Shown here piece by piece: positions 9,301-17,366 of a stretch of DNA of 64,000 nt; the first letter of the stretch is position 1; the number at the start of each line of letters is the position of its first letter. This DNA comes from Actinomycetospora endophytica (GTDB lineage: Bacteria; Actinomycetota; Actinomycetes; Mycobacteriales; Pseudonocardiaceae). Where the stretch lies: positions 558,001-622,000 of the forward strand of contig NZ_JAJNDB010000002.1 in assembly GCF_021026375.1 (NCBI RefSeq), given 5' to 3'. The notes under the pieces are model-generated. The model saw nothing but the letters and a program-made list of their open reading frames with translations. It was not told the origin of the DNA and did not search any database. Made by a program: the position numbers and the translations under genes.

Positions 9301-9629
9301 ACCCGCAGCTCGCGGTCTACCAGCTGGCGGTGTCGCTCGGGGCGTTCGCCGAGGCGCTGGCCGCGCCGCCCGCGTCGGAGGGGTCGGCCGCGGCCACCGT
9401 GCCCGGCGGTGCCCGGCTGGTCTACCTGCAGCGCGACGGCGAGAAGGCGAAGGAACGTGCGCAGCAGCCGCTCGACGAGGACGGCGTCGAGCACTGGCGC
9501 GAGCAGGTCGCGACCGCGGCCCGGATGACCGAGGGCCCGGTGTTCGTCGGGCAGGAGAACGACGCGTGCCCGCGCTGCCCGGTGCGCACCGCCTGCCCGG
9601 TGCACTCCTCGGGAAGGCAGGTGCCGTGA
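6333..9629 (+). CDS. adnA: AdnA-type UvrD-like helicase/RecB nuclease subunit
   Basis: A 1098-residue first subunit of the AdnAB DNA-end resection machine. The N-terminal UvrD-like ATPase has Walker A GGPGTGKTT (46-54). Motif II reads VVDDAQD near residue 275, so the usual DE pair is DD. The C-terminal RecB-like nuclease has IVDVKTGKSP. Four Cys, C848, C1079, C1082 and C1088, have the spacing of an AddB/Cas4-type iron-sulphur cluster. AdnAB replaces RecBCD in actinobacteria. In mycobacteria the AdnB motor does most of the work, which fits the weakened motif II. The stop overlaps the adnB GTG. Confidence 0.9.
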   Translation: MTTGARPAADAPQLLRAATRLPADLVLDPPARRVLEHDAGFLRVLGGPGTGKTTLLAERVAQLLHADPDARSLVLVGDRRSAAALRERISARRRVLDGAADGALTAAREPLVRSVHSYAFAVLRRHAARREEAPPRLLPGAQQDAMVRELLAGEADGAGRGSGWPARLQPALEAPAFAAEVRDLLLRAAERGLGPRELRALGKEHDVAVWVAAARFYQTFEEVTLLRAAAGSANPLASAPPLDAAELVAAVLDAFATDPGLLASEQEQVRHLVVDDAQDMDPQQLELARTLGATARAWVLAGDPDSSVLGFRGAAPDVLREADPGGRSTAVLTLDHRGSPAVRDAVARAVEPLRGTGPGRRRVGPPDESPEGGAATVSVFPTPGRQAAWAADTLRRAHLVDGVPWSRLAVVVRSVSLSLPPLRRALLAAGVPLAVPADDTPLAALPAVAPVLTLLRCAATAATAPPSSAVDADTALGLLSSPLGGAEPLGLRRLRRGLLRLHEAAGHGTERSSDELIVDVLVDHLAGRPDPLAVLPDADAGPLRRVAHLLGSAVEAIRAGESVPDVVWAVWSESGLQSRWVSASERGGITGAQADRDLDAVVALVERAGRFVEDLPGGTVAGFVAQVDDQRFASDGLAPRTPDGEAVALLTAHAARGREWDVVVIPDVQEGVWPDLRRRGTLLGVERMVDVLAGVPDDPALSSRVPLLDEERRLFAVALSRARRAVHVGAVESEDVTPSRFLDDVEPDAAGRDGQPDDAGRRRRRPSRSLVLAELVGDLRRAVTAPSTTPERRARAATQLARLAEAGVPGADPGDWYGLLDVSTAEPLREPGSRITVSPSAVETILTCPLRWALQSHGGDDSDSLASVTGSLVHALVQRAAEGAGEKELDEALDVAWASVDAGAPWFSRRELANCRRMLRSFLAWRDGTRRELTEQAVEETVTARLEGADADVAIRGRVDRLEVDDQGRPVIVDVKTGKSPISAAKAAEHPQLAVYQLAVSLGAFAEALAAPPASEGSAAATVPGGARLVYLQRDGEKAKERAQQPLDEDGVEHWREQVATAARMTEGPVFVGQENDACPRCPVRTACPVHSSGRQVP

Positions 9630-12600
9630 CCGGGCTGCTGGCGAACGCCACGGGTCTGATCGACCCGACGGAGCTGTCCGAGCGGCTCGGGCTGCGCCGC
9701 CCCACCGAAGAGCAGGCCGAGGTGATCGCGGCGCCGTTCGCGTCCGCGCTGGTCACCGCGGGAGCCGGCTCGGGCAAGACCGAGACGATGGCCGCCCGCG
9801 TGGTGTGGCTCGTGGCCAACGGGATCGTCACCCCGGACCAGGTGCTGGGCCTGACGTTCACCCGCAAGGCCGCGGGCCAGCTCGCCGACCGCATCCGGCG
9901 CCGGCTCCGCCGCCTCGCCGGGGACCCGCTGCTCGATGAGCTGGATCCCAGCGGGGAGCGTCGGGTGCTCGTCCGGACCCTCGAGCCGACCGTCTCGACC
10001 TACCACGCCTATGCCGGGCGGCTGCTCACCGAGCACGGCCTGCGGCTGCCCACGGATCCCGGGGCGCGGCTGCTCTCGCCGACGGCGTCGTGGCAGCTCG
10101 CGCACCGGGTGGTCTCCTCCTGGACCCGCGACCTCGACACCGCGCTCATCCCGACCAGTGTCACCGGCTACGTCCTCGCGCTCGCCGGGGAGCTGGGGGA
10201 GCACCTCGCCGAGCCCGACCAGCTGCGCGAGCACACCGAGGCGCTCGCGCGGACGATCGAGTCGGCGCCGCCCGCCAAGGGGCAGCGGCCCGCTCTACCG
10301 CAGGCGCTGACGAAGATCGTCGAGCGCCAGCGGTTCCGGGTGGCTCTGCTGCCGCTCGTCGAGGAGCTGGCCGCGCGAAAGCAGACCGAGCGCTGCCTGG
10401 ACTTCGCCGACCAGATGGCCGCGGCGGCGCGTCTCGCGGACGGGCACCCCGAGGTCGGGCAGGCCGAGCGCTCCGCGTTCCGGGCCGTGCTGCTCGACGA
10501 GTACCAGGACACCGGCCACGCCCAGCGGATCATGCTCCGGGCCCTGTTCGGGGGCGACGAGCAGACCGCGGTGACGGCCGTCGGCGACCCGTTCCAGTCG
10601 ATCTACGGCTGGCGGGGCGCGAGCGCGGCAAACCTGCCGCGGTTCGTCACCGACTTCCCGCGCCCGGACGCTGACGGCGAATGGGTCGCGGCCCGGCGGT
10701 TCGGGCTGCTGACCAGCTTCCGGAACCCGCCCGAGGTGCTGGAGCTGGCGAACGGGGTCGTGGAGCCGTTGCGCGAACCGCGCGCGCTCGACGGCGTCGG
10801 CGAACTGCGGGCCTTCGCGGGTGCCGAGCCGGGCGACGTCCACGTCGCGCTGCACACCGACGTGACGGCCGAGCGGGCCTGGCTCGCCGACGCGGTCGCC
10901 GACCGGTGGCGGGCCGCCGTCGACCGCGGGGATCCGCCGCCGACCAGCGCGGTCCTCGTGCGGCGCCGCGCCGACATGACCGAGATCGCCGCGGCGCTGC
11001 GGGACCGGGACCTGCCGGTCGAGGTGGTCGGGCTCGGAGGCCTGCTCGACGAGCCCGAGGTCCGCGACCTCGTGTCCGCGCTGCGGCTGGTGGTCGACCC
11101 GCTGGCCGGCGGGGCGGCCATCCGGTTGCTGACGGGGGCCCGGTGGCGCATCGGGGGTGCCGATCTCGCGGCGCTGTGGCGGCGGGCGCGCGAGCTCGCC
11201 GCCCCGCCGGTGCCCGAGACCGCGCCGACGGCGGGCGCGCCCGACCCGATCGCCGACGCCCTGCCGGGCGAGCACGCCGAACGGGCCGGGCTGGTCGACG
11301 CGCTCGACGACCCGGGACCGCCCGAGCGCTACTCGACCGCCGGCTACGCGCGGCTGCGGCGGCTCGCGCGCGAGCTGGTCGGACTGCGTCGGCGAGTCAC
11401 GGCGCCACTGGTGGACCTGGTCGCCGACGTCGAGCGCACCCTGCTGCTCGACGTCGAGGCCGCCGCCCGGCCGGGCGAGGTCGGGCGGGCGCACCTTGAC
11501 GCGTTCGCCGACGTCGTGGCCGACTTCGCGGGCGGCGCGGCCACGTCCGGAGGCACCGCCACCCCGACGGCGCTGCTCGCCTACCTCGACGCCGCCGAGG
11601 AGGCCGAGGACGGCCTGACCCCGGGCGAGGTGGAGTCCACCGCGGGCGCCGACCCGGCGCTCGGCGGTGCCCGGGTGCAGATCCTGACCGTGCACGCCGC
11701 GAAGGGCCTCGAGTGGGAGGTCGTCGCGGTGCCGCACGTCTGCGCGAAGACGTTCCCCGGGCCGAAGCTCTCCGGGTCGTGGCTGACGAGCATCCCGTCG
11801 CTGCCCGCCGACCTGCGCGGCGACCGGCCCGACCTGCCGGTCCTCGACGTCCGCGACGCCGGCGACCGCAAGGAGCTCCAGGACCGTCTCGACCGACACG
11901 AGCGGGAGTTCGACGAGCGCCGCCTGGTGGAGGAACGGCGGCTGTTCTACGTCGCCCTGACCCGGGCCGAGCGCACGCTGCTGGTCTCGGGGCACTGGTG
12001 GGGCGAGTCCGGCGAGAAGCCCCGCGGGCCGTCGGAGTTCCTCACCGAGATCGGCGAGCTGGCCGGCCGTGGTGCCGCGGTCGTCGACGCCTGGGCGGCG
12101 GCGCCGGAGGAGGGCGCGGCGAACCCGCTCGCCGAGATCGAGCACACGCAGGCCTGGCCGGTCGACCCGCTCGGCGCTCGGCGGGACGCGGTGGAGGAGG
12201 GGGCGGCGCTGGTCCGGGCGGCCCGTGAGCGGCTGGCGGCCGGGGACGATGCGGCGGACGAGGACGGTGCCGTCGGCGAGGCGGCGGTCGGCGCATCGGC
12301 GGACGGGGACGGTGCCGTCGGCGAGGCGGCGGCCGAGGACGACCAGGCCGATCCGGACGGGTGGGCCGCGGACGTCGACGTCCTGCTCGCCGAGCGCGCC
12401 GCGGCCCGTGAGCGCCACGCCCGCGTGCTGCTGCCCCCGCAGCTCTCGGTGAGCCAGCTCGTCGACCTCGCCGCGGATCCGGCCGCGCTCGCCCGCCGGC
12501 TGCGGCGTCCGGTCCCACGCCCGCCCGACCCCCGGGCTCGCCGCGGGACGGAGTTCCACGCGTGGGTCGAGCGCTGGTTCGCCAAGACCGAGCTGCTCGA

Positions 12601-13156
12601 GTTCGACGAGCTGCCCGGCGCGGCGGACGAGGACCCCGACGAGGGCGACCCGGCCGCCGCCGACCTCGCCGAGCTGCAGGAGCGCTTCACCGCGAGCCGG
12701 TGGGCCACCCGGAGTCCCGTCGCGATCGAGGTGCCGTTCGAGACCGAGGTGGAGGGCACGCTGGTCCGCGGCCGCATCGACGCGGTGTTCGCGGACGCCG
12801 ACGGCGGGGCCACCGTCGTCGACTGGAAGACCGGCGCACCGCCCGCCCCCGACGCGATGCCCGCGCTCTCGGTGCAGCTCGCGGCGTACCGGCTCGCGTG
12901 GGCGGCACTGTCCGGAGTACCGGTCGAGCGGGTGCGGGCCGCGCTGCACTACGTCCGCGCCGACCGGACCGTCACCCCGTCGGACCTCCTCGACGCCGGT
13001 GGGCTGCGTGCTCTGGTCGCCTCGGTGCCCGTCGAGATCCGCGAGCCCGAGGGCGACGACGTCGTGCCGCATCCCGGGCCGCCCGCCCCCTGGTCCGAGG
13101 ACGACGCCGACCCCGACCGGACCGGGTTCGACGACGGCGACCGCGACTCCCGCTGA
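9626..13156 (+). CDS. adnB: AdnB-type ATP-dependent helicase-nuclease, lead motor subunit
   Basis: A 1176-residue partner of AdnA, started at GTG 9626 in a GTGA overlap with the adnA stop and preceded by GGAAGG. Helicase motifs are complete: Walker A GAGSGKTE (46-53), GLTFTRKAA, LLDEYQDT (motif II with DE), AVGDPFQSIYGWRGAS and the late VALTRAE. The C-terminal nuclease ends with RGRIDAVF, then VVDWKTGAPP and QLAAYRLAW. No iron-sulphur Cys set is seen, as expected for AdnB. An acidic Ala/Glu/Asp insert around nt 12240-12360 contains repeated GAVGEAA units. It processes double-strand breaks with AdnA. Confidence 0.9.
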   Translation: MTGLLANATGLIDPTELSERLGLRRPTEEQAEVIAAPFASALVTAGAGSGKTETMAARVVWLVANGIVTPDQVLGLTFTRKAAGQLADRIRRRLRRLAGDPLLDELDPSGERRVLVRTLEPTVSTYHAYAGRLLTEHGLRLPTDPGARLLSPTASWQLAHRVVSSWTRDLDTALIPTSVTGYVLALAGELGEHLAEPDQLREHTEALARTIESAPPAKGQRPALPQALTKIVERQRFRVALLPLVEELAARKQTERCLDFADQMAAAARLADGHPEVGQAERSAFRAVLLDEYQDTGHAQRIMLRALFGGDEQTAVTAVGDPFQSIYGWRGASAANLPRFVTDFPRPDADGEWVAARRFGLLTSFRNPPEVLELANGVVEPLREPRALDGVGELRAFAGAEPGDVHVALHTDVTAERAWLADAVADRWRAAVDRGDPPPTSAVLVRRRADMTEIAAALRDRDLPVEVVGLGGLLDEPEVRDLVSALRLVVDPLAGGAAIRLLTGARWRIGGADLAALWRRARELAAPPVPETAPTAGAPDPIADALPGEHAERAGLVDALDDPGPPERYSTAGYARLRRLARELVGLRRRVTAPLVDLVADVERTLLLDVEAAARPGEVGRAHLDAFADVVADFAGGAATSGGTATPTALLAYLDAAEEAEDGLTPGEVESTAGADPALGGARVQILTVHAAKGLEWEVVAVPHVCAKTFPGPKLSGSWLTSIPSLPADLRGDRPDLPVLDVRDAGDRKELQDRLDRHEREFDERRLVEERRLFYVALTRAERTLLVSGHWWGESGEKPRGPSEFLTEIGELAGRGAAVVDAWAAAPEEGAANPLAEIEHTQAWPVDPLGARRDAVEEGAALVRAARERLAAGDDAADEDGAVGEAAVGASADGDGAVGEAAAEDDQADPDGWAADVDVLLAERAAARERHARVLLPPQLSVSQLVDLAADPAALARRLRRPVPRPPDPRARRGTEFHAWVERWFAKTELLEFDELPGAADEDPDEGDPAAADLAELQERFTASRWATRSPVAIEVPFETEVEGTLVRGRIDAVFADADGGATVVDWKTGAPPAPDAMPALSVQLAAYRLAWAALSGVPVERVRAALHYVRADRTVTPSDLLDAGGLRALVASVPVEIREPEGDDVVPHPGPPAPWSEDDADPDRTGFDDGDRDSR

Positions 13157-13186
13157 CGCGCCACCGGCCGCACTCCGTCGATCGCG

Positions 13187-13260
13187 CGAGCTCGGGGCGT
13201 TCTGGCGAGGGGCGCCCTCGGCCCATCTATTCGACCGAAGGGCACCTTCGCTCGGAACGG
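13187..13260. repeat. Interspersed palindromic element, family A copy 1
   Basis: Identical over 74 nt to 13438-13511. It contains GGCGAGGGGCGCCCTCGG and, in inverted sense, CGAAGGGCACCTTCGCTCGG. The same core appears at 29698, 37337, 48206, 60218 and 60301. Confidence 0.75.
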
Positions 13261-13280
13261 GGTGCTCGGCCGCTCCGCGA

Positions 13281-13339
13281 AGGGCACGTCACGCAGGTTC
13301 GCGCAACGTTCGAGATGGGTCCTGTGCTGGTGATCAAGG
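13281..13339. repeat. Interspersed hairpin element, family B copy 1
   Basis: Begins GGGCACGTCACGCAGG and ends GTGCTGGTGATCAAG. It aligns with 13363-13420 and with 40339-40416 (GGGCACGCCACGCAGG ... GTGCTCCTGATCAAG). Only the ends are well conserved and the centre varies. Confidence 0.6.
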
Positions 13340-13362
13340 GCCGCCGCGTCGGTTCTCCGACC

Positions 13363-13420
13363 AGGGGCACACGAGGCATGCGTACTTCGGTTCGCGGGTG
13401 CGCCGTGTGCTCGTGATCAT
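13363..13420. repeat. Interspersed hairpin element, family B copy 2
   Basis: GGGGCACACG pairs with CGTGTGCTC to form a stem, and the element ends TGATCA. It belongs to the same family as 13281-13339 and 40339-40416. Confidence 0.55.
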
Positions 13421-13437
13421 CGAAGCCGGCAGTCGCT

Positions 13438-13511
13438 CGAGCTCGGGGCGTTCTGGCGAGGGGCGCCCTCGGCCCATCTATTCGACCGAAGGGCACCTTC
13501 GCTCGGAACGG
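13438..13511. repeat. Interspersed palindromic element, family A copy 2
   Basis: Exact 74-nt direct repeat of 13187-13260. With the two B elements between them, the 424-nt gap from 13157 to 13580 has the order A-B-B-A. I see no convincing gene in this gap. Confidence 0.75.
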
Positions 13512-13580
13512 AGAGACGGCGCTCGAAACGGACACCCGCCCGCCTCGAAATGACCCACGCGGAAGCGGAGGATCGGGCGG

Positions 13581-14579
13581 GTGAGCAACGTCGAGGTGGC
13601 ACCGGACGAGATCGTGTGCGGCGCGGACACCACTCCGCGCGAGCCGGTGGCGGTCGAGATCCTGACCCCGCGTGAGGTCCCGCTCGGCGGTCCCCGGGCG
13701 ATGACGGTCCGGCGCACCCTGCCCCAACGCCGGCGCTCGCTGATCGGCGCGTGGTGCTTCGTGGACCACTACGGGCCCGACGACGTCGGGGCGACCGGCG
13801 GCATGGACGTCGCCCCGCACCCGCACACCGGCCTGGCCACGGTGAGCTGGTTGTTCACCGGCGAGGTCGAGCACCGCGACAGCCACGGCGTGCACGCGAT
13901 CGTGCGCCCCGGCGAGCTCAACCTCATGACCGGCGGCCACGGGGTCTGCCACTCGGAGGTCTCGACCCCGGACACCTCGACACTGCACGGCGCCCAGCTC
14001 TGGCTGGCCCTCCCCGACGCCGCCCGCGACACCCCGCGCGCCTTCGCCCACCACGCCCCGGAGCCCGTCGACCTGGGCTCGGCCGAGATTTGCGTCTTCC
14101 TCGGGACCCTCGCCGGCGTCACCAGCCCCGTCGAGACGTTCTCCCCGCTGCTCGGCGCCGAGATCGTCCTCGCCCCGCACGGCACCGCCACCCTCGACGT
14201 CGACCCGGCCTTCGAGCACGGACTCCTGCTCGACGCCGGCACGGTCGCCGTCGCAGGCCCCGGCATCACCCGCACCGACATCGCCGCGGCCGAGCTCGGC
14301 TACCTCGCCCCCGGTCCGACCCGCCTCGAGCTGGCCAACGACGCCGACACCCCGGCCCGACTGCTGCTGCTCGGCGGCACCCCCTTCGGCGAGCAGATCG
14401 TCATGTGGTGGAACTTCGTGGCCCGCACGCACGACGAGATCGTCGCGTTCCGGACCGCCTGGGAGGACGATCCCGAGGGCCGGTACGGACACGTCAGCGG
14501 CTACGTCGGCAAGGACGGCGGAACCGCCCGGCTCCACGCTCCGGCCCTCCCGAACGCCCGGATCAAGCCCCGCGGCTGA
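13581..14579 (+). CDS. Pirin family protein (cupin metalloprotein)
   Basis: A 332-residue bicupin of the pirin family. The metal ligands are visible in HPHTGLATVSWL (two His) and MTGGHGVCHSE (His and Glu), the standard iron site. The C-terminal cupin contains FGEQIVMWWNFVARTHDEI, a family hallmark. Some bacterial pirins have quercetin dioxygenase activity and others modulate regulators; the role here cannot be told. The GTG start at 13581 follows a GGGCGG stretch. A small hairpin CTCCG/CGGAG just after the stop may end the transcript. Confidence 0.88.
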   Translation: MSNVEVAPDEIVCGADTTPREPVAVEILTPREVPLGGPRAMTVRRTLPQRRRSLIGAWCFVDHYGPDDVGATGGMDVAPHPHTGLATVSWLFTGEVEHRDSHGVHAIVRPGELNLMTGGHGVCHSEVSTPDTSTLHGAQLWLALPDAARDTPRAFAHHAPEPVDLGSAEICVFLGTLAGVTSPVETFSPLLGAEIVLAPHGTATLDVDPAFEHGLLLDAGTVAVAGPGITRTDIAAAELGYLAPGPTRLELANDADTPARLLLLGGTPFGEQIVMWWNFVARTHDEIVAFRTAWEDDPEGRYGHVSGYVGKDGGTARLHAPALPNARIKPRG

Positions 14580-14727
14580 CGCTCCGTCATCATCGGAGAG
14601 CACCCGGAGTCACCCTGGGTGAGCGATCCGGGACAATTCCGGCTCTTGTGTCACGCTACGTGGTAACTCTACCGTCAACCTTGCGGTGCTTCACCTGAAA
14701 GCGCCACAAGAGATCACGGAGAGTCAG

Positions 14728-16140
14728 ATGACTGAGCTGTCCATGCGCCCCGCCACCGCCGCCACCGAGCCGGTCACCACCGAGACCACGTCGGCCCAGG
14801 AGATCGCCGACCTCCGCAGAGCCGTGTCCGGACCCGTGTGGGATCCGGGGGACGTCGACGTCGTCACCGAGCTCGCCGGCTTCAACCTCGCCCCGTCCCA
14901 CGAGCCGGTGGCCGTCGTCGCCGCCACGAGCGCGGCGGACGTCGCGGCCACCGTGCGGTGGGCCCGCGTCCGCGGGATCGGCGTCGGCGTGGTCGCGACC
15001 GGCCACGCCGACTTCTCGCACCGCGGTGTCGTCGTGATCTCCACCAAGCGGCTGGACCGCTGTCAGGTCGACGCGGCCGAGCGCACCGTCACCGTCGGCG
15101 CCGGGGTCAAGTGGGCCCGCGTGCTCGAGGCCGCGGCGCCGCACGGGCTGTCGGCGGTCACCGGGTCGTCCTCGGACGTCGGCGTCGTCGGCTTCACCAC
15201 CGGCGGCGGCATCGGCCCTCTCGTGCGTCGCTTCGGCTACGGCTGCGACCGGGTGCGCCGGATGCAGGTCGTGACCGGTGACGGCCAGGTCCGGGAGGTC
15301 TCGCCGACCCAGGACGCCGAGCTGTTCAACGCCGTCCTCGGCGGCAAGGACGCCGCGGGCATCGTCGTCGAGATGACCGTCGAGCTCGTCGAGATGACGC
15401 GCTTCTACGGCGGGTCGATCTTCTTCGACGGTGCGGACGCCTCCGCCGTCATGCACGCGTGGCGCACGTGGCAGCTGGGCCTCACGGAGAACACCACCAC
15501 CTCGATCGCGATCCTGCGCATGCCCGACATGGAGGCCGCGCCGCCGCCGCTGCGCGGGCGCACCGTGGTCCAGGTGCGGGTCGCCCACCTCGGCCCGGAG
15601 ATCGAGGGTCTCGAGGTCGTGAGCCCGATGCGGCGCGTGGCGACCCCGATCGTCGACATGGTCGCCGAGATGCCCGCGGGCGCCATCGACGCCGTGCACT
15701 GCGACCCGACCGAGCCGATGCTCGCCTGGGCCACCGGCGCGTTCGTCGACACCGTCGACGACGACACCATCGACGCGCTGCTCGCCGCGGCCGGTCCGCA
15801 GCACGAGCTGCCGGTGATCATGGTCGAGCTCCGGGCGATCGGCGGCGCCGGCATGCGCGGCACGGCCGGGTGCCTGCCGCGGGCGCCGTACCTGATGGGC
15901 GTGATCGCCCCGATGGTGCCGCCGCTCGTCGACGTCGTCCCGGCGGTCGGGCACGGCATCGTCGACGCGCTCGCGCCGTGGTCGCCCGGCACGGTCCCGG
16001 TCAACTTCGCCTCTCCGCAGACGATCGCGGCGCGCCCCGGGGCGTGCTGGACCGCCGAGGAGCGGGCGCGGCTCACCGAGGTCTCGCGGCGGGTCGACCC
16101 CGACGGCGTGCTCGGCGGCCGCCGCCTCGGGCTCCGCTGA
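14728..16140 (+). CDS. FAD-dependent oxidoreductase (PCMH/BBE-type)
   Basis: A 470-residue flavoprotein with an N-terminal PCMH-type FAD domain. ATGHADFSHRG carries the His usually bonded 8-alpha to FAD. FTTGGGIGPLVRRFGYGCDRV is the second FAD loop and lacks the Cys of bicovalent enzymes, so one covalent link is likely. VVTGDGQVREV and the middle substrate domain follow, ending in VDPDGVLGGRRL, the C-terminal BBE-like tail. It probably oxidises an alcohol, sugar or secondary metabolite with oxygen; the substrate is unknown. ATG 4 nt after GAGAGTC is chosen. A shortened paralogue follows 37 nt downstream. Confidence 0.8.
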   Translation: MTELSMRPATAATEPVTTETTSAQEIADLRRAVSGPVWDPGDVDVVTELAGFNLAPSHEPVAVVAATSAADVAATVRWARVRGIGVGVVATGHADFSHRGVVVISTKRLDRCQVDAAERTVTVGAGVKWARVLEAAAPHGLSAVTGSSSDVGVVGFTTGGGIGPLVRRFGYGCDRVRRMQVVTGDGQVREVSPTQDAELFNAVLGGKDAAGIVVEMTVELVEMTRFYGGSIFFDGADASAVMHAWRTWQLGLTENTTTSIAILRMPDMEAAPPPLRGRTVVQVRVAHLGPEIEGLEVVSPMRRVATPIVDMVAEMPAGAIDAVHCDPTEPMLAWATGAFVDTVDDDTIDALLAAAGPQHELPVIMVELRAIGGAGMRGTAGCLPRAPYLMGVIAPMVPPLVDVVPAVGHGIVDALAPWSPGTVPVNFASPQTIAARPGACWTAEERARLTEVSRRVDPDGVLGGRRLGLR

Positions 16141-16177
16141 GCCGGGCGTCGAGCCGGGTACCGGGACGAGCGACGCG

Positions 16178-16897
16178 ATGACCGTGCGACGGCCGGGATG
16201 GACCAGCGAGGCGCTGGTGACCCTCGACGGCCTCCTCGACGGACCCGTCCACCCGCCCTACAGCATCGACGCCACGATCGAGCTCGCCCTCGATCCGGGG
16301 CTCCCGGTGCGTGCGCTGCGGCGGCTGATCGCCGTCGTCGGGGCGACGGGGATCGCCGACGTCGTCCAGGTCGTCCGGTGGGCGGCCGAGCACGACATCG
16401 ACGTCGTGGTCCTCGGGACGGGTGCCTCGCACGGGCACGGGGTCCGGACCGGGGACCGCCCGGCGGTGGCGCTCTCGCTCTCGCGGGTCGACCACGTCGT
16501 CGCCGACCCCGACTCGGGCACCGTCCGGGCCGGGGTCGGCGCGGCCTGGGCGGCGGTGCACCGGGTGGCGGCGGACGCCGTCGGGCGACCCTGCGCGGCG
16601 CTGTCCCGTCCGGGGACGATGGCATCGACCCTCGGGGCGACGACGCTGCGCGGGGCCACCGTCGTCACCGGCGACGGCGTCGTGCACGGGCTGCCCGAAC
16701 AGGGGTGCGCGGCCGAACTCTGGTGGGCCTTCCGCGCCCGCCCGGGCGCGGTCGGCATCGTCACCGCGGTCGTCGTCGACGCCCGATACACCACGACGGT
16801 GCTGCCCCGGACGCGCACGTCACCGGCCGAGCTGATCCGGCTCGTGCACCTGGCCCGCCGGTACGACCCGGCGGGCCTGCTCGGCGTCCCGCACTGA
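16178..16897 (+). CDS. Internally deleted FAD-oxidoreductase paralogue
   Basis: A 239-residue relative of the preceding flavoprotein. The first FAD region is recognisable (VVVLGTGASHGHG, GVGAAWAAVHRVA, VVTGDGVVHGL). The TTGGGIGPL...FGYGCDRV loop has shrunk to TLGATTLRG, the whole substrate domain is missing, and the protein jumps to a BBE-like tail, RRYDPAGLLGVPH. It looks like an in-frame internal deletion rather than a random fragment, because both ends are preserved. It could be a decaying pseudogene or a non-catalytic FAD-fold protein. Its 3' end is 8 nt from the stop of the convergent DoxX gene. Confidence 0.6.
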   Translation: MTVRRPGWTSEALVTLDGLLDGPVHPPYSIDATIELALDPGLPVRALRRLIAVVGATGIADVVQVVRWAAEHDIDVVVLGTGASHGHGVRTGDRPAVALSLSRVDHVVADPDSGTVRAGVGAAWAAVHRVAADAVGRPCAALSRPGTMASTLGATTLRGATVVTGDGVVHGLPEQGCAAELWWAFRARPGAVGIVTAVVVDARYTTTVLPRTRTSPAELIRLVHLARRYDPAGLLGVPH

Positions 16898-16905
16898 CGT
16901 CCGGT

Positions 16906-17310
16906 TCAGGCCTCGGAGCGCACCCGCAGGGCGTGGGTGATCATCGGGTACTGCAGCGGCAGGCGGCCGACGGCACCGACCGCGTAGGGCCACGGCTTGC
17001 GCCGCCAGTCCCACGCCATCTGCACGTTCGCCGGGAACACGGCGAGGAAGAGGCCGATGGCGGCCGTCGCGCCGAGCCGCCGCGTCGACGGCGTCGCCAC
17101 CGCGCCCCCGACGGCGAGCTCGGCGACGCCGCTCGCGTAGGTCCAGAAGCGGGCCGACCCGGGGATCCACGACGGCACGATCGCGTCGAAGGGCTGCGGC
17201 ACCGCGAAGTGCAGGACGCCCATGCCCAGCAGCGGGTAGGCGAGCACGGCGGCACGTCGGCCGGCCGGGTCGGGCCGGGTGCGACGACGACGGGGCGACG
17301 GGAAGCGCAT
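16906..17310 (-). CDS. DoxX-like small membrane protein
   Basis: A 134-residue membrane protein with about four hydrophobic segments (AAVLAYPLLGMGVLHFAVP, YASGVAELAVGGAVA, ATAAIGLFLAVFPANVQMA). The F.A..VQM.W and basic end resemble DoxX/DUF417-type proteins. The role is unclear; mycobacterial DoxX takes part in a membrane oxidative-stress complex. ATG 17310 is preceded on its strand by GGAAAGG at a suitable distance. It lies downstream of the gamma-glutamyltransferase gene on the same strand, with a second DoxX-like gene on the other side of that gene. Confidence 0.7.
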   Translation of the reverse strand: MRFPSPRRRRTRPDPAGRRAAVLAYPLLGMGVLHFAVPQPFDAIVPSWIPGSARFWTYASGVAELAVGGAVATPSTRRLGATAAIGLFLAVFPANVQMAWDWRRKPWPYAVGAVGRLPLQYPMITHALRVRSEA

Positions 17311-17366
17311 GCGCCGCACCTTTCCAGAGGACAACCCCATCGGCCGACCGCACCAGCGGGACAGCG

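Noticed and set aside
13187..13511. 74-nt direct repeats as att sites or a CRISPR array
   Set aside because: There is no integrase or cas gene, only two copies 178 nt apart, and the sequence between is itself repeat-like. They are dispersed palindromic elements.
14580..14727. Defined promoter for the FAD oxidoreductase
   Set aside because: TTGTGT and TAACTC are 12 nt apart, too close; no reliable pair was found.
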